Program-made: the position numbers and the translations under genes
Assembly: GCF_003206495.1 (NCBI RefSeq)
Contig: NZ_NKUF01000012.1
Span: forward strand, 1 to 64,000
Direction: 5' to 3'
Length of the DNA: 64,000 nt
Origin: Gluconacetobacter entanii
GTDB lineage: Bacteria; Pseudomonadota; Alphaproteobacteria; Acetobacterales; Acetobacteraceae
Shown: in pieces, positions 18,594 to 27,233 of the stretch
How the letters are laid out: every line of letters starts with the position of its first letter
How positions within the stretch are numbered: the first letter of the stretch is position 1
The notes under the pieces: model-generated
Seen by the model: the letters and a program-made list of their open reading frames with translations, nothing else
Told to the model about the DNA's origin: nothing
The model's database searches: none

Positions 18594-20573
18594 ATGACCC
18601 CTCCCCCCTCCACTCCTTTGGCCCGGACTGCCCTTCCCTTTGGCACGTGGCCCTCACCCATCAGCGCCGACCTTGTCGCCGGGGCCACGCTGGGGCTGTC
18701 GGACGTGCGGGCCGATGGCGCGGACATCTACTGGATCGAGGGACGCCAGGCGGAGGCAGGACGCCGCGTGCTGGTGCGCTGGCGCGATGGGGTCACGCGC
18801 GACATGACCCCACCGCCGTTCGATGTCGGCACGCGCGTGCATGAATATGGCGGCGGGGCCTATACCGCAGCAAAGGGCCGGATCGTGTTCAGCAACCGCG
18901 TGGACGGGTCCGTATGGCTGATCGACGGTGACGGCGCACCACGCGCACTCGGCGGGATGGACGGCCTGCGCTTTGCCGATTTCGCACTCAGCCCGGACGG
19001 GCGCTTCGTTTTCTGCGTGCGGGAGGATCACAATACCGGTGGCGAAGCTGCGGCTGCCATCGTTGCCTTTGACTGCGGCGCGGGGACAGACCCCACCGAC
19101 AATGGCGGCACGGCGCTGGTGATGGGACCGGATTTCCTCGCCAGCCCCCGGCCCTCGCCCGACGGGCGGTTCATGGCGTGGGTGGAATGGGACCATCCCA
19201 ACATGCCATGGGATGCCACCCGCCTGCGCGTGGCCTCCCTGCTGCAGGAGGGGGCGGACATGCCCCGCCTGGCCGCACCATGGACGCTGGCGGGGGAGGA
19301 CGGCACGGCGCGTTCCGTCATCGAGCCGCGTTGGGAGGCAGACGGCCACCTGCTGGCGTCATCGGACATCAGCGGGTGGTGGAACCTCTACCGCTTCGAT
19401 ATTGCAGATGCCGCCCCCGCAAAGCCCGTGGCCCCGATGCAGGCGGAAATCGGCCTGCCGCAATGGATCTTCGGCCTGCGCAGCTACTGCCCGCTGCCGG
19501 ATGGGTCGATCCTTGCGCTGGCCATCCACGACGGGGAAAACCGCATGGTCATCCTGCGCGATGGCGCGGCCACGCCAGTGGACCTGCATTTCCCGACGCA
19601 ATGCCCGGTCGCGCTGTCGGACGGGACGCTGGCATGGCTGGACACGCCACCTGACGACGCGGCCTCGGTCGTGCGGGGCGTGCCGGGACAGCCGCCCACC
19701 ATCCTGCGTCGTGCGATCGCCCTGCCGATGGCGGCGGGGGATATTTCCCACGCCCGCGCGCTGCACTTCCCCCTGTCCGATGCGGCGGATGGCACGGGAC
19801 ACGCGTTTTTCTATCCCCCCGCCAATGCACGTTATTGCGGCATAACCGGCACGCTGCCGCCGCTGGTGGTGATGGCGCATGGGGGACCGACGGGACGGGC
19901 GAACCCGGCCTTCTCGTTCAAGGTGCAGTGGTGGACGTCGCGCGGCTTTGCGGTGGTGGATGTTAATTATGGCGGCTCCACCGGGTTCGGCCGTCCCTAC
20001 CGCCTTCGTCTGGAGCGCGAATGGGGCATCGTGGACATTGATGACTGCATCGCCGCGTGCAGATACCTGATCGCGCAAGGGTTGGTGGACCCGAAGCGCA
20101 TCGTCATCCGGGGCAGCAGCGCGGGTGGGTTGACGGTGCTGGGTGCGCTGGCGCGTTCCGACCTGTTCGCTGCCGGGGCCAGCCTGTATGGCGTGACCGA
20201 CCTGCGCGCGCTGGCGCAGGAGACGCACAAGTTCGAATCCCGCTACCTCGATTCCCTGATCGGGCCTTACCCGCAGGACGAGGACACCTATATCGCGCGC
20301 TCGCCCCTGGCGCAGGCGGCGGATATCCATGTGCCGGTCCTGTTCCTGCACGGGCTGGATGACAATGTGGTGCCGCCCGCGCAGGCGGACGAGATGGCGC
20401 GCGCCCTGCGGCAGCGTGGTGTTGCCTGCGCGCAGTATGAATTCGAAGGGGAAGGGCACGGGTTCCGCAAGGAGGCGACGGTGCGCCGCGCCCTTGAACT
20501 GGAACTCGATTTCTACCGGCAGGTGCTTGGCCTGCCGACGGCGCAGGACGGTGAACACGTCGTCCTGCGGTAA
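18594..20573 (+). CDS. S9 family prolyl oligopeptidase-type peptidase
   Basis: The 659-residue cytoplasmic serine peptidase is of the dipeptidyl-aminopeptidase/acylaminoacyl-peptidase group. The N-terminal ~390 residues form a propeller (SPDGRFVFCVRED, SPRPSPDGRFMAWVEWD repeats). The C-terminal alpha/beta hydrolase has VVDVNYGGSTGFGR, the nucleophile in RGSSAGGLTVLGAL near residue 507, the Asp in FLHGLDDNVVPP and the His in FEGEGHGFRK. There is no signal peptide. AGGA lies 8 bases before the ATG. Convergent with the MFS gene and separated from it by repeat copy d. Confidence 0.93.
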   Translation: MTPPPSTPLARTALPFGTWPSPISADLVAGATLGLSDVRADGADIYWIEGRQAEAGRRVLVRWRDGVTRDMTPPPFDVGTRVHEYGGGAYTAAKGRIVFSNRVDGSVWLIDGDGAPRALGGMDGLRFADFALSPDGRFVFCVREDHNTGGEAAAAIVAFDCGAGTDPTDNGGTALVMGPDFLASPRPSPDGRFMAWVEWDHPNMPWDATRLRVASLLQEGADMPRLAAPWTLAGEDGTARSVIEPRWEADGHLLASSDISGWWNLYRFDIADAAPAKPVAPMQAEIGLPQWIFGLRSYCPLPDGSILALAIHDGENRMVILRDGAATPVDLHFPTQCPVALSDGTLAWLDTPPDDAASVVRGVPGQPPTILRRAIALPMAAGDISHARALHFPLSDAADGTGHAFFYPPANARYCGITGTLPPLVVMAHGGPTGRANPAFSFKVQWWTSRGFAVVDVNYGGSTGFGRPYRLRLEREWGIVDIDDCIAACRYLIAQGLVDPKRIVIRGSSAGGLTVLGALARSDLFAAGASLYGVTDLRALAQETHKFESRYLDSLIGPYPQDEDTYIARSPLAQAADIHVPVLFLHGLDDNVVPPAQADEMARALRQRGVACAQYEFEGEGHGFRKEATVRRALELELDFYRQVLGLPTAQDGEHVVLR

Positions 20574-20579
20574 AGCGTA

Positions 20580-20660
20580 CAAAAGTTTTTGGGTGCCGCC
20601 TTTTTTCAAAAAGGCGGCGTTCCTTGAAGCTTTTTGAAAAAAGCTTCACCAAAAACCTTT
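20580..20660. repeat. Palindromic intergenic repeat, copy d
   Basis: The most regular copy: outer arms AAAAGTTTTTGGGTG and CACCAAAAACCTTT, inner hairpins GCCGCCTTTTTT/AAAAAGGCGGC and GAAGCTTTTTG/AAAAAAGCTTC. It fills the gap between convergent genes, where it could end transcription from both sides. Confidence 0.9.
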
Positions 20661-20667
20661 ACTCTTT

Positions 20668-22149
20668 TCAGTCTTCTTCCGCGACGATGGCGGAGGATTC
20701 ACGCGTGGGGCGGAAACGTCCCTCGCGCAGGGCATCCTCGATATCTTCCAGCGAGGCGCCACGTGTTTCCGGCACAAAGAAATAGATGAACAGGACCGAC
20801 GCCAGGTTGACCCCGGCATAGAACCACATCGTCCCGCCCAGCGTGATGGTGGACACCAGCGTCAGCGCCGTGCTGGTCACCAGCAGGTCGCTGCCCCACA
20901 GCATGGCCGAATGCAGGCTGGTCGCGTTGCCGCGCATCGACAGGGGGAACATCTCCGCCCCCAGCAGCCAGCCAACCACCTGGATTCCGCCCGCGTTGAA
21001 CACCATAAACAGCAGCATGAAGATGATGATCATCCAGCTACCGATGCTGCCCTTGTCCGGATGGATCAGGAACATGATGCCCAGACCCACGAGGCTGAGG
21101 ACCGAACCCGGCCCCATCACCAGCACAAGGCGGCGACGGCCGATACGGTCCACGATATTCGACCCCAGCACCGTCATCACCAGATAGACGATGGAGATGC
21201 CGATGCTCGCCATCAGCGCGGCCGAACTGCCAAAGCCCGCATCCGACAGGAAGGTCGGGGCGTAATAGATCATCATCTCCAGCCCGCCAGCCTGCGTGAA
21301 GAACGCAACGCCCAGTGCGGCAACCAGCGCCGGACGCACCCATGGCTGCATCAGGCCACGCCAGCCGATGTCGCGCGGGTCCGCCTCGTCATTCGCGGTG
21401 ATCTGGATGCGCTTGAGTTCCTTGCGGATCTCGCGCCGGGTGGTGCGGATGCGGCGTAGCTGCTCGATCGCGGAATCAAGGCTTTCATTTTCCGCAGCCC
21501 AGCGCGGGCTCTTGGGCAGGAAGAACATGGAGATGAAGACCACGGCCGCCGGGATGGCCGCGATCGCCACCATCGGCCGCCAGCCCCACGCATCACTGGC
21601 GACAAAGCCGATGACGTTGGCGGCGAAGATGCCGATGCCGATGGCGATGTTGAACATCGTGACCATGTGGCCGCGCTTTTTCGCCGGGGCGAGTTCGGAG
21701 ATATACATCGGCACGACCTGCGTCGAACCACCCACCGCGAGGCCAAGGAACACACGCGCGGCAATCAGGGCATAGACATCCGGCGCCCATGCACACGCCA
21801 TCGCGCCAAGGACGAACACCGCGGTGACGATCATGACGGAGTTACGACGCCCGAAGCGTTCGGACATCCACCCGGTGATGAACGACCCCATGACCGCACC
21901 CGCAAGGATCGCGGACGCCACCATCTCCTGATAGAAGCTGCTGAGGTGGAAATCGCGCGTGATCAGCAGCAGCGCGCCGGAGACGATGCCGGTATCGTAG
22001 CCATAGAGGCCACCGCAGATGGCGGCCACGATGGCTGCGAGCCAGAGTGTCTTGTGTGCGTTGGGCGAGATTTCGAGATCGGAGAGGTCAGGGATGGGTT
22101 CGGGCTGCGAGATGGGTCCGGCCTGGGACTGGGGGGAATAATTCTGCAT
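20668..22149 (-). CDS. MFS sugar porter (GalP/XylE-like)
   Basis: The 493-residue, twelve-helix major facilitator is probably a proton-sugar symporter. Visible are the sugar-porter signatures GYDTGIVSGAL (helix 1), GWMSERFGRRNSV (loop 2-3 motif), LGLAVGGSTQVVPMYISELAPAKKRG (PESP-like region), PKSPRW before the central loop, and the C-terminal PETRGASLEDIE. The start at 22149 has AAAGGAA seven bases before it; a longer frame to 22215 lacks that. It lies 26 bases after the selO stop on the same strand, likely the last gene of a three-gene operon. Confidence 0.92.
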   Translation of the reverse strand: MQNYSPQSQAGPISQPEPIPDLSDLEISPNAHKTLWLAAIVAAICGGLYGYDTGIVSGALLLITRDFHLSSFYQEMVASAILAGAVMGSFITGWMSERFGRRNSVMIVTAVFVLGAMACAWAPDVYALIAARVFLGLAVGGSTQVVPMYISELAPAKKRGHMVTMFNIAIGIGIFAANVIGFVASDAWGWRPMVAIAAIPAAVVFISMFFLPKSPRWAAENESLDSAIEQLRRIRTTRREIRKELKRIQITANDEADPRDIGWRGLMQPWVRPALVAALGVAFFTQAGGLEMMIYYAPTFLSDAGFGSSAALMASIGISIVYLVMTVLGSNIVDRIGRRRLVLVMGPGSVLSLVGLGIMFLIHPDKGSIGSWMIIIFMLLFMVFNAGGIQVVGWLLGAEMFPLSMRGNATSLHSAMLWGSDLLVTSTALTLVSTITLGGTMWFYAGVNLASVLFIYFFVPETRGASLEDIEDALREGRFRPTRESSAIVAEED

Positions 22150-22175
22150 GCGTGTTCCTTTGTTTCGATATCTGT

Positions 22176-23639
22176 CTAATTCCCGGCATTGCGCAGGGTT
22201 CCATCCGTTTCGCACCGGACATGACCTGCCGCGCCAAGGGCGGCCTTCATTTCCGCGACATGCGCCATGGCCGCATGGAATGCGGACCAGTCATCGTCCC
22301 GGGCGATGGGCCGCCATATGTCTTCCACCGTCTCGATCCACATCGCGCATGGATCGTCGCGGGTGAAATAGGGAAGCGAGACATCGACCCCCGCGCGTGG
22401 CGGATGGCTTTCGATCTGCTTTCGCAACGTCTGGAACGCCGGGGATTCGTAAAAGTACTTCCTCGGTCCAGACATGGCGCGGTCGCGACTGATGGCGCCA
22501 CCATACCAGTCAAAGAACAGGAATTCAAACCCGATCGCACTTTCTTCGAGAAAAGACCACACGGATTCGCGCAGTTCCGTGGACGTATTTCTTGATATTT
22601 CCTCAACACCAAGACGTTGCAGTGCACAAATATCGAGGAACCTTTCGTACCTTTGAGGAAACTTTTCGAAAATACTTCTGATCTTCTCCATTTCCGAAAA
22701 TGGCAGCAGGCATTCCGCCATCCGCGCCAGATTCCACATCATCGCGGTTGGTTGCCGGCCAAAGGCATACAGGCCGGAATGATCGAAATAGGCCGCCGTG
22801 AAGGTTGGATTGTAATGCGGCGCAAACCGCCACGGGCCATAATCGAAGCTTTCGCCCGCGATGTTGATGTTGTCGGTATTGAGCACGCCATGCACGAACC
22901 CCGCACTCATCCACTGCGCCGTCAGCAGTGCGAGGCGCGTACATAGTGCATCGAGCAGGGTCGCCGCCGGGTCCTCCGCCCCCGTCAGGGCGGGATAGTA
23001 CGTCTCCATCACGTAATCGAGCAGGCGACGCAGCGACGGCGTATCCTGCATCGCGGCAAGGCGCTGGAACGTGCCGATGCGGATATGCGAATGACCCAGT
23101 CGCGCCAGCACGCATGATCGCGTGGGCGAAGGCTCGTCCCCCCGGTGCAGCGCCTCCCCCGTCTCGATCACGCTGAGACTGCGCGAGGTGGTGACGCCGA
23201 TCGCATCCAGCGTCTCGCTCGCCAGGATTTCGCGCATGCCCCCCTTGAGCGTCAATCGCCCGTCGCCCCCGCGCGACCACGGCGTCGTGCCGCTGCCTTT
23301 CGTCCCGATATCGAGCAGCCGCCCGTCGCACGCATCATATAACTGCGCGAACAGGAAGCCGCGCCCGTCGCCAAGGTCGGGGTTGTAGGCCTGGAACTGA
23401 TGGCCGTGATAGCGCAGCGCCAGCGGCTGCGGCAGGCTGCCGGGCAGCGCCCTGAACCGGCCAAGGTGGGCGATCCACTCCGCCTCCGTCAGGGTGTCGA
23501 GGCCGATGCGCGCCGCCGCTTCCTGATTGCGAAAGCGCAGGATATGGGCCGGGAAGCTGGCGGGCTGCACCGGGTCATAGAACGCATCCCCCAGCGTCAT
23601 GTGCCGTGTATCGGGTCGGTAGGCGGGGGAAAAGGGCAT
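22176..23639 (-). CDS. selO: Protein adenylyltransferase SelO (YdiU family)
   Basis: SelO is a pseudokinase that transfers AMP to Ser/Thr/Tyr of proteins, linked to redox stress. The 487-residue product has YHGHQFQAYNPDLGDGRGFLF, the nucleotide region DIGTKGSGTTPWSRGGDGR with its Lys and Arg, REILASETLDAIGV, and HGVLNTDNINIAGESFDYGP, the inverted-kinase catalytic/metal segment (Asn and Asp). The C-terminus differs from E. coli SelO: I see no Cys-x-Cys near the end, only one Cys about 13 residues from it. ATG 23639 is preferred; a TTG at 23648 would overlap the upstream stop. Translationally coupled to the hydrolase gene before it. Confidence 0.9.
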   Translation of the reverse strand: MPFSPAYRPDTRHMTLGDAFYDPVQPASFPAHILRFRNQEAAARIGLDTLTEAEWIAHLGRFRALPGSLPQPLALRYHGHQFQAYNPDLGDGRGFLFAQLYDACDGRLLDIGTKGSGTTPWSRGGDGRLTLKGGMREILASETLDAIGVTTSRSLSVIETGEALHRGDEPSPTRSCVLARLGHSHIRIGTFQRLAAMQDTPSLRRLLDYVMETYYPALTGAEDPAATLLDALCTRLALLTAQWMSAGFVHGVLNTDNINIAGESFDYGPWRFAPHYNPTFTAAYFDHSGLYAFGRQPTAMMWNLARMAECLLPFSEMEKIRSIFEKFPQRYERFLDICALQRLGVEEISRNTSTELRESVWSFLEESAIGFEFLFFDWYGGAISRDRAMSGPRKYFYESPAFQTLRKQIESHPPRAGVDVSLPYFTRDDPCAMWIETVEDIWRPIARDDDWSAFHAAMAHVAEMKAALGAAGHVRCETDGTLRNAGN

Positions 23640-23644
23640 AAGGT

Positions 23645-24703
23645 TCAACCTCGGGACTCAGGCAGGACAGGAAGGTCAAGCGAGACGGCGGCAGGGGCGA
23701 AGCAGGCCTCGACCTGCGGCACCGGCACCACGTCATCCGCGCCACAGGACCAGCACGGGGCATTGTCACGGTCAATCAGGCGCGCACGGACCCCTTCGGC
23801 GAAATCCGGACGCGCGACCAGCGCACAGACAAGGCGGAACTCCTGCTCCAGCACCATGTCAAGGTCGGGCAGCGCCCGCGCCCTGAAAAATGCGCGCCAT
23901 GCCACCTCTACCGCGAACGGGTCCGCCTGCGCCAGCGCCGCAAGGTCATCGCGCGCCCACGGGGCGTCGCAGGCATGCAGGCGTTCAGTCACCACCCGCA
24001 TGTCGGGGGCATCATACACGGCGTCAACCCCGGCCATGTCGCCCCAGCCGCCATCGGCCACCGGCACGCGGGGCGCGAGGTCGAGCACACGCCCCGCCGG
24101 ATGGCGTGCAAGGTCGGCCGCCACCTGTTCCAGATCGCCCGAGGGCACCATCCGGTCGGCAAAGCCACAGGCGATGGCCTGCGCCCCGTCCATCCGCCCG
24201 CCCGTCACCGCAAGGCGCAGCCCCGACAGGCCCGGCGCGCGCGACAGCAGGTACGACCCGCCCGCATCCGGGGTCAGGGCGATCGCGACCTCCGGCATGG
24301 CCAGGACGGAACGCTCCGTCACGATGCGATGACGCACATGCCCGCCCAGACCGATGCCGCCGCCCATCGCGATCCCGTCCATGAAGGAGACGATCGGCTT
24401 GGGATAGCCCGCCAGCACGGAGACAAGGCGATAGCTGGCGCGAAAGACCGCGCGCACCGCCGCAACCCCATCCGTGGGCAGCAGCGCATGAAGTGCCCGC
24501 AGGTCGCCCCCGGCGCAGAAGGCGCGTGGCGTCGTACTGTCGAGGATGATGGTCCGCACGTCACGATCCCCGCGCCAGCGCTCAAGGCAGGCGGAGATCC
24601 CTTCGATCATGCCGATATCAAGTGCATTGAGTGCCCGCGGGCGGTCCAGCGTGATGCGCCCCAGATGCCCCTGGCGTGAAATACGCAGCGTTTCGTGTGT
24701 CAT
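23645..24703 (-). CDS. Enoyl-CoA hydratase/isomerase family, 3-hydroxyisobutyryl-CoA hydrolase-like
   Basis: The 352-residue crotonase-fold protein shows RPRALNALD, AFCAGGDLRALH (oxyanion hole), FMDGIAMGGGIGLGGH (second oxyanion Gly region) and MPEVAIALTPDAGGSYLLSR, the segment typical of the HIBCH subgroup with its catalytic Glu and Asp. HIBCH removes CoA from 3-hydroxyisobutyryl-CoA in valine breakdown; the C-terminal ~100 residues also fit that longer subgroup. The frame is open to 24778 and ATGs at 24742 and 24778 cannot be excluded; 24703 (MTHETLRISRQGH) matches the family start best. First gene of the unit with selO and the MFS porter. Confidence 0.85.
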   Translation of the reverse strand: MTHETLRISRQGHLGRITLDRPRALNALDIGMIEGISACLERWRGDRDVRTIILDSTTPRAFCAGGDLRALHALLPTDGVAAVRAVFRASYRLVSVLAGYPKPIVSFMDGIAMGGGIGLGGHVRHRIVTERSVLAMPEVAIALTPDAGGSYLLSRAPGLSGLRLAVTGGRMDGAQAIACGFADRMVPSGDLEQVAADLARHPAGRVLDLAPRVPVADGGWGDMAGVDAVYDAPDMRVVTERLHACDAPWARDDLAALAQADPFAVEVAWRAFFRARALPDLDMVLEQEFRLVCALVARPDFAEGVRARLIDRDNAPCWSCGADDVVPVPQVEACFAPAAVSLDLPVLPESRG

Positions 24704-24828
24704 CGCGACGGCGTCTCCGAATTGTCGTGCATCTTCAAGCATGACAGAATAAAGGAGCGGAACCCCCACCAGCCGCATGTTTTAATCAGCGCGCGATCAT
24801 GTGACGTCAGGAAGGACAGGACAACGTA

Positions 24829-25323
24829 ATGGGTATCGACGCCCGGACCTATCGGGATGCAATGGCGCGACTGGGTGCGGCCGTAAATGTGGTGACAACC
24901 GGCACGCTGGAAGACCAGGCCGGATTTACCGCTTCGGCCGTGTGTTCCGTCACCGATGCGCCGCCGACCCTGCTGGTCTGTGTCAACCGGGCGTCACGCA
25001 TCCGCCCGCGCTTTCGCGAGGGGGCGGCGATGTGCATCAACGTGCTGTCCGCAGCGCAGCAGGAGATTTCGGGCATATTCGCCTCCGCCCGGGAACAGCA
25101 TGAACGCTTCGCCTTTGGCCACTGGGCCACGCTGACGACCGGTGCACCGGTGCTGGAGGAGGCGGTGACCTCCTTCGACTGCCGGATCGAGCGCATCGTG
25201 GAGGTCGGGACCCATAGCGTGATGTTCGGCGCGGTCGAAAGCCTGCGCAATGGCGACAGCCATGGTGGCCTGATCTATTTCAACCGCACCTACCATATCC
25301 TGCCCCCCTCCGGCGAAGCCTGA
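24829..25323 (+). CDS. Flavin reductase family protein (RutF/HpaC-like)
   Basis: The 164-residue FMN-binding split-barrel protein has YRDAMARLGAAVNVVTT, GFTASAVCSVTDAPPTLLVCVN (flavin-binding strand and loop), an IxFNRTYH-like C-terminal strand (LIYFNRTYHIL) and FGAVESLR. Such proteins reduce FMN/FAD with NAD(P)H to supply a two-component monooxygenase. No partner oxygenase is next to it, so the physiological partner is unknown. Confidence 0.85.
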   Translation: MGIDARTYRDAMARLGAAVNVVTTGTLEDQAGFTASAVCSVTDAPPTLLVCVNRASRIRPRFREGAAMCINVLSAAQQEISGIFASAREQHERFAFGHWATLTTGAPVLEEAVTSFDCRIERIVEVGTHSVMFGAVESLRNGDSHGGLIYFNRTYHILPPSGEA

Positions 25324-25400
25324 AACCACACGGGGATTTTACGCGAAATTAATCCCTTTGCGACCGTATGGGTCCTCCCGGACATGGCAGGACACGGCGG

Positions 25401-25559
25401 ATGCGCAAGATCAGACCACGCGACGGCAGGACACGGCAGGAAGGCGACGAAGGACCGGATGTGCCGGTCGTGACATGGCGCATGCTGATCGGGATACAGG
25501 TGGGGGTGACGGTGTTCATCATGCTCATGGCATGGTGGGACAGCACCCTGCCGCGCTGA
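25401..25559 (+). CDS. Small single-helix membrane protein (hypothetical)
   Basis: The 52-residue reading frame has a basic N-terminus (MRKIRPRDGRTRQEG), then one hydrophobic helix (MLIGIQVGVTVFIMLMAWW, about residues 28-46). A longer form from 25368 is possible. It is not recognised, and coding is supported only by its membrane-protein-like composition and position between two genes on the same strand. Confidence 0.4.
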   Translation: MRKIRPRDGRTRQEGDEGPDVPVVTWRMLIGIQVGVTVFIMLMAWWDSTLPR

Positions 25560-25597
25560 AGTCGCGTCCCTTGCAGTAAGTATTTGTTAAAATTAAT

Positions 25598-25679
25598 AAA
25601 AGTTTTTGGGTGCCGCCTTTTTCCAAAAAGGCGGCGTCTTCGAAGCTTTTCAGGTCAAAAGCTTCACCAAAAACTTTTT
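25598..25679. repeat. Palindromic intergenic repeat, copy e
   Basis: Full copy with hairpins GCCGCCTTTTT/AAAAAGGCGGC and GAAGCTTTT/AAAAGCTTC. The second loop is changed to CAGGTC while the arms still pair. It lies upstream of the zur-like gene. Confidence 0.85.
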
Positions 25680-25797
25680 CACGTCTTCTCGCTCCATCCC
25701 ATGTTGATTGCGCACATAGGCTTACCACCTGCCGGGGGGTTCATCACCGCCGGATTGAGGCGTATATCCGCACAGGATGACAGGAGCGGCAGGACAG

Positions 25798-26307
25798 ATG
25801 GGCAAGGATGATCGCCACGACGACACGGGGACACAAACCACCGTCTTCGGCGTCGAAGTCGAACGGATGCTGGACCGTGCGCATGACATGTGCCGCCGCC
25901 ATGGCGCACGCATGACGCAGCAGCGCCGCCTGGTACTCGGTCTGGTGCTGAGCGCCGACCGGCCCATCGGGGCCTACGACCTGCTCGACCGCCTGCGCCG
26001 CGACACGAAGGGGGCCGCGCCGCCGACCGTCTATCGCGCGCTGGACTTCCTGCTCGAACAGGGACTGATCCACAAGATCGAGCGCCTGTCCGCCTTCGTC
26101 GCCTGCCGCCACATGCTCCACAGCGCGCATGAATGCGACAACCACCTGCATAGTGCCCAGTTCCTGATCTGCACCAAATGCGGGCATGTCACCGAACTTG
26201 AAGACAGCCAGATCGTCCATGCGCTGGTCACCGCGACACAGGCGCGGCAGTTCAGCCTGCGCACCTCTACCATCGAAGCCGAGGGCATCTGCGCTGCCTG
26301 TTCCTGA
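25798..26307 (+). CDS. zur: Fur-family transcriptional regulator, Zur-like
   Basis: The 169-residue regulator has a winged helix (MTQQRRLVLGLVLSADRPIGAYDLLDRL, PPTVYRALDFLLEQGLIHKI), a metal-sensing region with HECDNHLHSAQFLICTKCGH, and a terminal CAAC giving the second half of a Cys4 structural zinc site. The order and the short C-terminus are closest to Zur, which represses zinc uptake genes when zinc is bound; Fur itself is less likely because the HHDH iron-site pattern is replaced. ATG 25798 was chosen for its purine-rich upstream stretch; 25777 is possible. No zinc transporter is adjacent. Confidence 0.8.
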   Translation: MGKDDRHDDTGTQTTVFGVEVERMLDRAHDMCRRHGARMTQQRRLVLGLVLSADRPIGAYDLLDRLRRDTKGAAPPTVYRALDFLLEQGLIHKIERLSAFVACRHMLHSAHECDNHLHSAQFLICTKCGHVTELEDSQIVHALVTATQARQFSLRTSTIEAEGICAACS

Positions 26308-26332
26308 AAGCTGTTTAAAACAACATATTAAT

Positions 26333-26412
26333 AAAAGTTTTTGGGTGCCGCCTTTTTCCAAAAAAGCGGCGTCTTCGAAGCTTTTTGGAAAAAAGCTTCA
26401 CCAAAAACTTTT
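26333..26412. repeat. Palindromic intergenic repeat, copy f
   Basis: Full copy: arms GCCGCCTTTTT/AAAAAGCGGC (one G missing) and GAAGCTTTTTGG/AAAAAAGCTTC inside AAAAGTTTTTGGGTG and CACCAAAAACTTTT. It directly follows the zur-like gene. Confidence 0.85.
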
Positions 26413-26568
26413 GATACTTTCAGGATTTCACAGTGGCCCCCAACGGATGCCACCTGCCGCATCACAGTGATTGCATCCCCGGCGCATTTCCCGGCATGAT
26501 GCGGGCCAGCCTGCCGCCACGGGGCGGAGCACAAACCACAGAGCCCCGCATCCGGGCGGAGTGTCGCG

Positions 26569-27117
26569 ATGACGCGTTCGCGTCGCAACGAAACGGGCGA
26601 ACTGCCCCTGCCGTATCCCCCCGCCACCCCACGGGACAACGGGCCGCACCCCAAAAAACGCAAGGCCCGCCAGCCTGATACGCCCCCCGCCGGGCAGGAG
26701 GACCTGTTCGCACATCCCCTGCCGCCAGTCGCGGTCCCGCCACGGCGGGTCACGCACCTTGACGCGGCGGAGGTGGGCCTGTCCTTCGTCCCCCTGCGGA
26801 AGTTCGGGCCTGCCGACGCCACCGACGGTTTTTTCTATATCGTCACGACAATGTTGCAGGCCGATTCCATGCTGGCCAACGGCATCGCCATCAGTCCCCG
26901 CGCCCCCGTACCGCTGACGGAACGGCCGGGCGTCATGGCGTGGTACGCGGACATGAGCGAGGACATGGACGCCATCGCCGACGAAGGCGGTGTGGCGATC
27001 CTGCGACTGCGGCGTTTTATGGTGAATGATCTGGTCGAAAATGATCCTGATCATACCCGGGCCTATGGGGTTCCATGCTACTTCCTGACAGGTGTGGCGC
27101 GTTCCGCGCCGATCTGA
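26569..27117 (+). CDS. Hypothetical protein, possible ADP-ribosyltransferase-like fold
   Basis: The 182-residue protein has a basic, Pro-rich, disordered-looking N-terminus (about residues 1-60) followed by a compact domain. In that domain FFYIVTTMLQADSMLANGIAI, then PGVMAWYADMSED and later YFLTG resemble the pattern of KptA/ART-like domains (YHVT..., ..I...GI, then Y.. W/F segments), but this is pattern similarity only. No catalytic residues can be assigned. The next gene on the strand is a sugar porter 116 bases away, with no evident link. Confidence 0.6.
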   Translation: MTRSRRNETGELPLPYPPATPRDNGPHPKKRKARQPDTPPAGQEDLFAHPLPPVAVPPRRVTHLDAAEVGLSFVPLRKFGPADATDGFFYIVTTMLQADSMLANGIAISPRAPVPLTERPGVMAWYADMSEDMDAIADEGGVAILRLRRFMVNDLVENDPDHTRAYGVPCYFLTGVARSAPI

Positions 27118-27233
27118 GCAGGAATTGAAACAGGCCGGACCTCCCGGCGGCCCTTTATCTGAGCCCGAACCGACCGGGGCCCCGTGCCCGCGCGTTGGTA
27201 ACGAAGAAGAAATAAAATGAAGGATCAGCATAT

